Assembly: GCF_001500125.1 (NCBI RefSeq)
Contig: NZ_LQIV01000045.1
Span: forward strand, 1-64,000
Origin: Mycobacterium sp. IS-1742
GTDB lineage: Bacteria; Actinomycetota; Actinomycetes; Mycobacteriales; Mycobacteriaceae
Direction of reading: 5' to 3'
Length of the DNA stretch: 64,000 nt
The notes under the pieces were generated by a model, which saw only the letters and a program-made list of their open reading frames with translations, had not been told where the DNA came from and made no database searches. A program made the translations under genes and the position numbers. Of this stretch, positions 61,262-64,000 are shown piece after piece. Position 1 is the first letter of the stretch, and each line of letters begins with the position of its first letter.

Positions 61262-61780
61262 GTGGGTTATCCGGACAACGTGCTGGCCAGGGACGAGCAG
61301 GTGGTCCTGCACCGGCATCCGCACTGGAAGAGGCTGATCGGCGCCGTGCTGGTGCTGCTGTTCACCAGCGCCGCCGCCGCCTTCGTGGCCGGCTACGTCA
61401 ACACACTCGCGTGGGACGCCTCCGCCAAGAACGTCATCTTCCTCGTCATCGGCGGGATCTGGGTGGTGCTCGTCGGCTGGCTCACGGTGTGGCCGTTCCT
61501 GAACTGGTGGACCACGCATTTCGTCATCACCGATCGACGGGTGATGTTCCGGCACGGTCTGGTCACCCGGGCGGGGATCGACATCCCGCTCGCGCGGATC
61601 AACAGCGTCGAGTTCCGGCACGGCCTGCTCGACCGGATCCTGCGCACCGGCACGCTCGTCATCGAGTCAGCCGCGCAGGACCCGCTCGAGTTCCACGACA
61701 TCCCGCGCGTGGAACACGTGCACTCGCTGCTGTATCACGAAGTCTTCGACACCCTGGGGTCCGACGAGTCGCCGAGCTGA
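61262..61780 (+). CDS. PH-domain membrane protein (Rv3278c-like)
   Basis: 172 residues from GTG 61262. Two membrane helices (about 25-45, 60-82), then a bacterial PH (YdbS/YdbT-like) domain: FVITDRRVMFRHGLVTRAGIDIPLARINSVEFRHGLLDRILRTGTL. Function unknown. The neighbours accD5 and purK match the Rv3278c location. The 3' end overlaps the opposing GtrA gene by 46 bp. Confidence 0.85.
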   Translation: MGYPDNVLARDEQVVLHRHPHWKRLIGAVLVLLFTSAAAAFVAGYVNTLAWDASAKNVIFLVIGGIWVVLVGWLTVWPFLNWWTTHFVITDRRVMFRHGLVTRAGIDIPLARINSVEFRHGLLDRILRTGTLVIESAAQDPLEFHDIPRVEHVHSLLYHEVFDTLGSDESPS

Positions 61781-62403
61781 TCACGGGTGCGCCTGCGGGG
61801 ACGCCGCAGCGGGGTGACGGTGCCGTCGGTCCGGCCGGCGTGTTCGGCGACGTCCTCCATCGCCTCGGCGATACCGCCGCTGGTGAATGTGGACTCGAGC
61901 GCCTTGTCCGGGGCGCGGCCGAACTCGTCCGGGAACACCCAGCGCCGGAACGCCCAGAATCGGAACGCCATCTGCAGCAGATTGCCCAGGATGTAGGCGG
62001 AGACGAAGTCGGCGATGTTCTCGATGGTCAGCGACACCTCGGGCACGCGCAGGCCCAGCACGTAGCTCGAGAAGTACAGCGGCAGCATGCTCAGGAGCAC
62101 GCCGACACCGCTGAACCCGAAGAACAGCAGCGCCTCGTGATGTCGCTCACGTCCACCGCGATCGCGGAAACTCCACTCCCGGTTGAGGATGTAGGAGGCG
62201 ATCACCGCGACGATTCCGGCGATGATCTTCGCCGTCACCGGCTTGGGCTCCAGGATCGTGAGCTTGAGGGTGAAGAAGATGACCGAGTCGATGACGAACG
62301 TGGTCGCGCCGACGATCGCGAACTTGATCAGCTCATGGTGCTGCTCGGCGTACGGCCGGATGGGCCGCGGCAGCCGCTTGATCGTCGCATCGGCGAAAGA
62401 CAC
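61735..62403 (-). CDS. GtrA-family membrane protein (Rv3277-like)
   Basis: 222 residues from GTG 62403. Four helices of the GtrA fold: FAIVGATTFVIDSVIFFTL, AKIIAGIVAVIASYILNREWSF, ALLFFGFSGVGVLLSMLPLYF and ISDF-like ENIADFVSAYILGNLLQMAFRFWAFRRWVF. GtrA proteins flip polyprenyl-linked sugars or take part in arabinogalactan work. The C-terminal 45 residues are disordered. A TAGACT -10 just upstream suggests leaderless expression. Longer starts to 62580 run over the purK promoter. Confidence 0.87.
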   Translation of the reverse strand: MSFADATIKRLPRPIRPYAEQHHELIKFAIVGATTFVIDSVIFFTLKLTILEPKPVTAKIIAGIVAVIASYILNREWSFRDRGGRERHHEALLFFGFSGVGVLLSMLPLYFSSYVLGLRVPEVSLTIENIADFVSAYILGNLLQMAFRFWAFRRWVFPDEFGRAPDKALESTFTSGGIAEAMEDVAEHAGRTDGTVTPLRRPRRRTRDQLGDSSDPRVSKTS

Positions 62404-62411
62404 AAAGAGGA

Positions 62412-62417
62412 AGTCTA
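62412..62417 (-). promoter_or_regulatory. Probable -10 of a leaderless GtrA transcript
   Basis: Minus strand TAGACT, 8 nt before the GTG at 62403, consistent with leaderless mycobacterial mRNAs. No ribosome binding site is visible, supporting this start. Confidence 0.45.
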
Positions 62418-62508
62418 CGGAACCGAGGGGGCCGCTGTCGTATCGCAGGCGTATCGCCGCTTCGCTCCTGCTCAATGCGGCCGAACCGGCCATGACACGA
62501 TAGACGGC

Positions 62509-63726
62509 GTGCCGATTACTACCTCTTCGCCACCCGTGGTGGCCATGATCGGCGGGGGTCAACTCGCCCGGATGACCCACCAGGCGGCGATCGCGCTGGG
62601 CCAGAGCCTGCGCGTGCTCGCCACCGGTCCGCAGGAGCCGGCCGCCCAGGTGACCCCCGACGTGGTCATCGGATCACATACCGATCTCGACGCGCTGCGG
62701 CGCGCGGCCGCAGGCGCGACGGTGCTGACCTTCGACCACGAACACGTCCCCACCGAGGCCCTCGAGACGCTGGTGGCCGAGGGTGTGAACGTGGCGCCGC
62801 CACCTGCGGCGCTCGTGCACGCCCAGGACAAGCTCGTGATGCGCAGGCGACTCGAGGCGATGGGAGCGCCGATTCCGCGCTACACCCCCGTCGACACCGT
62901 CGACGACGTGGTCGTCTTCTCCGCCGAAGTCGGTGGGCCCGTGGTGCTCAAGACGATCCGCGGCGGATACGACGGTCGCGGCGTCGTGTTGGCGGCCGAT
63001 GCCGACGAGGCCCGCGACGTCGCCGCCCGCTATCTCGCCGACGGCGTGCCGATCCTGGCCGAGGAACGCGTCGAGATGCGCCGCGAACTCGCCGCCGTGG
63101 TGGCGCGGTCGCCGTTCGGGCAGGGCGCGGCCTGGCCGGTGGTCGAGACCGTGCAGCGCGACGGCATCTGCGTGGTCGTGCTGGCGCCGGCGCCCGAGCT
63201 GTCCGACGAGCTCGGGTCGAGCGCGCAACAACTGGCGCTGAAGCTGGCCGCCGAACTCGGCGTGGTCGGGGTGCTCGCCGTCGAACTGTTCGAGACGACC
63301 GACGGCCGGTTGCTGGTCAACGAACTCGCGATGCGGCCGCACAACTCGGGGCACTGGAGCATGGACGGTGCGGTCACCGGCCAGTTCGAACAGCACCTCC
63401 GCGCGGTGCTGGACTATCCCCTCGGGGACACCGCGTTGCTCGCCCCGGCCACCGTGATGGCCAATGTGCTCGGTGCGCAGCAGATTCCGGCGATGGCGAT
63501 GGACGAGCGCGTGCACCACCTGTTCGCCCGCATGCCGGACGCCAAGGTGCACCTGTACGGCAAGGGGGAGCGCCCCGGCCGCAAGATCGGCCACGTCAAC
63601 CTGACCGGTGACGATCCGGAGGTGCTGCGCGAGCGGGCGGAGCGGGCGGCGCACTGGCTGTCTCATGCGGAGTGGACCGACGGGTGGGATCCGCACGGCG
63701 AGGCCGGGAAAGGACTCTCGAGGTGA
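62509..63726 (+). CDS. purK: 5-(carboxyamino)imidazole ribonucleotide synthase PurK
   Basis: 405 residues from GTG 62509. ATP-grasp enzyme: VAMIGGGQLARMTHQAA at the N-terminus, FDHEHVPTEALE, LKTIRGGYDGRGV, ILAEERVEM, and NELAMRPHNSGHWSMD near the active site. Carboxylates AIR to N5-CAIR using ATP and bicarbonate in purine synthesis; PurE follows with a 4-nt overlap. Confidence 0.96.
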   Translation: MPITTSSPPVVAMIGGGQLARMTHQAAIALGQSLRVLATGPQEPAAQVTPDVVIGSHTDLDALRRAAAGATVLTFDHEHVPTEALETLVAEGVNVAPPPAALVHAQDKLVMRRRLEAMGAPIPRYTPVDTVDDVVVFSAEVGGPVVLKTIRGGYDGRGVVLAADADEARDVAARYLADGVPILAEERVEMRRELAAVVARSPFGQGAAWPVVETVQRDGICVVVLAPAPELSDELGSSAQQLALKLAAELGVVGVLAVELFETTDGRLLVNELAMRPHNSGHWSMDGAVTGQFEQHLRAVLDYPLGDTALLAPATVMANVLGAQQIPAMAMDERVHHLFARMPDAKVHLYGKGERPGRKIGHVNLTGDDPEVLRERAERAAHWLSHAEWTDGWDPHGEAGKGLSR

Positions 63727-64000
63727 ACGCACCCGCCCCACGCGTCGGGGTCATCATGGGCAGCGACAGCGACTGGTCGGTGATGGCCGACGCCGCCGAG
63801 GCCCTCGCGGAGTTCGAGGTGGCCTTCGAGGTCGGTGTGGTGTCCGCGCACCGGACCCCCGGCCGCATGCTCGATTACGCGCGCACCGCCGCCGACCGCG
63901 GCATCGAGGTCGTCATCGCGGGTGCCGGCGGCGCCGCGCACCTGCCGGGCATGGTCGCCGCGGCGACGCCGCTGCCGGTGATCGGTGTGCCGGTGCCACT
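63723..64000 (+). CDS. purE: N5-carboxyaminoimidazole ribonucleotide mutase PurE (partial)
   Basis: N-terminal 92 residues; the gene continues beyond the window. GTG start overlapping the purK stop (GTGA). GVIMGSDSDWSVM, VVSAHRTPGRML and AGAGGAAHLPGMVAAAT are the PurE active-site segments (His in SAHR). Converts N5-CAIR to CAIR. Confidence 0.96.
   Translation, partial: MNAPAPRVGVIMGSDSDWSVMADAAEALAEFEVAFEVGVVSAHRTPGRMLDYARTAADRGIEVVIAGAGGAAHLPGMVAAATPLPVIGVPVP

Overview
This 64 kb window is GC-rich chromosome from an actinobacterium, almost certainly a rapidly growing Mycobacterium (Mycolicibacterium). The evidence is the actinobacterial gene families, frequent GTG starts and 1-4 nt stop/start overlaps. 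From memory, the backbone also follows the M. tuberculosis order nei2, lhr, pcd, lrpA, lat, usfX-sigF, accA3, SufE-like, sseA, maf, accE5, accD5, Rv3278-like, Rv3277-like, purK, purE. No tRNA, rRNA, transposase, prophage or CRISPR array was seen.

Left part (1-14 kb): a short-chain dehydrogenase, a crotonase-family protein and a small secreted protein. Next come an alpha/beta hydrolase and a DesT-like TetR regulator divergent from a ferredoxin reductase/fatty-acid desaturase pair. A complete respiratory nitrate reductase operon narK-narG-narH-narJ-narI follows, with the first four genes overlapping by 1-4 nt and narI starting 1 nt after narJ. Nitrate is taken up by NarK and reduced by NarGHI, with NarJ as assembly chaperone.

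Middle part (14-31 kb): Nei-type glycosylase and the giant Lhr helicase (DNA repair), flanking a DUF1269-like membrane protein that has two DosR-like boxes upstream. Then come an SDR, a UGT-like glycosyltransferase and the lysine catabolism genes pcd, lrpA and lat. A large CtpH/CtpI-like P-type ATPase and a small membrane protein sit between lrpA and lat.

Accessory island (31-47 kb), between lat and sigF: general-stress genes (usfY-like, csbD-like, a GSP39-like SDR) are followed by a glycan cluster. The cluster has two GT4 enzymes, a GT2, a UDP-glucuronate decarboxylase-like enzyme, a NodU/CmcH carbamoyltransferase and a GT2-GmhB fusion. It continues with two GT9 (heptosyltransferase-like) enzymes, GmhA, a bifunctional HldE, an SDR and UDP-glucose dehydrogenase. 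Together these encode a complete predicted ADP-heptose route and a UDP-xylose route, which is unexpected in a genus without LPS. At least four close matches to the mycobacterial SigF promoter (GTTT, 15-17 nt, GGGTA) precede usfY, the first GT4, and both directions out of the GT2/epimerase gap. A fifth lies upstream of usfX-sigF. I infer that the island is a SigF-controlled stress glycan system; this is the most notable finding.

Right part (47-64 kb): topoisomerase IB, the usfX-sigF anti-sigma/sigma pair, and a STAS antagonist-like protein convergent with sigF. After a few small genes and an AT-richer gene-free stretch comes the acyl-CoA carboxylase locus: accD5-accE5-maf-sseA-SufE-like, then accA3 with its own terminator. 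The window ends with a polyprenyl-phosphate sugar transferase whose -35 element lies inside a perfect dyad, a PH-domain protein, a GtrA protein, purK and the start of purE.
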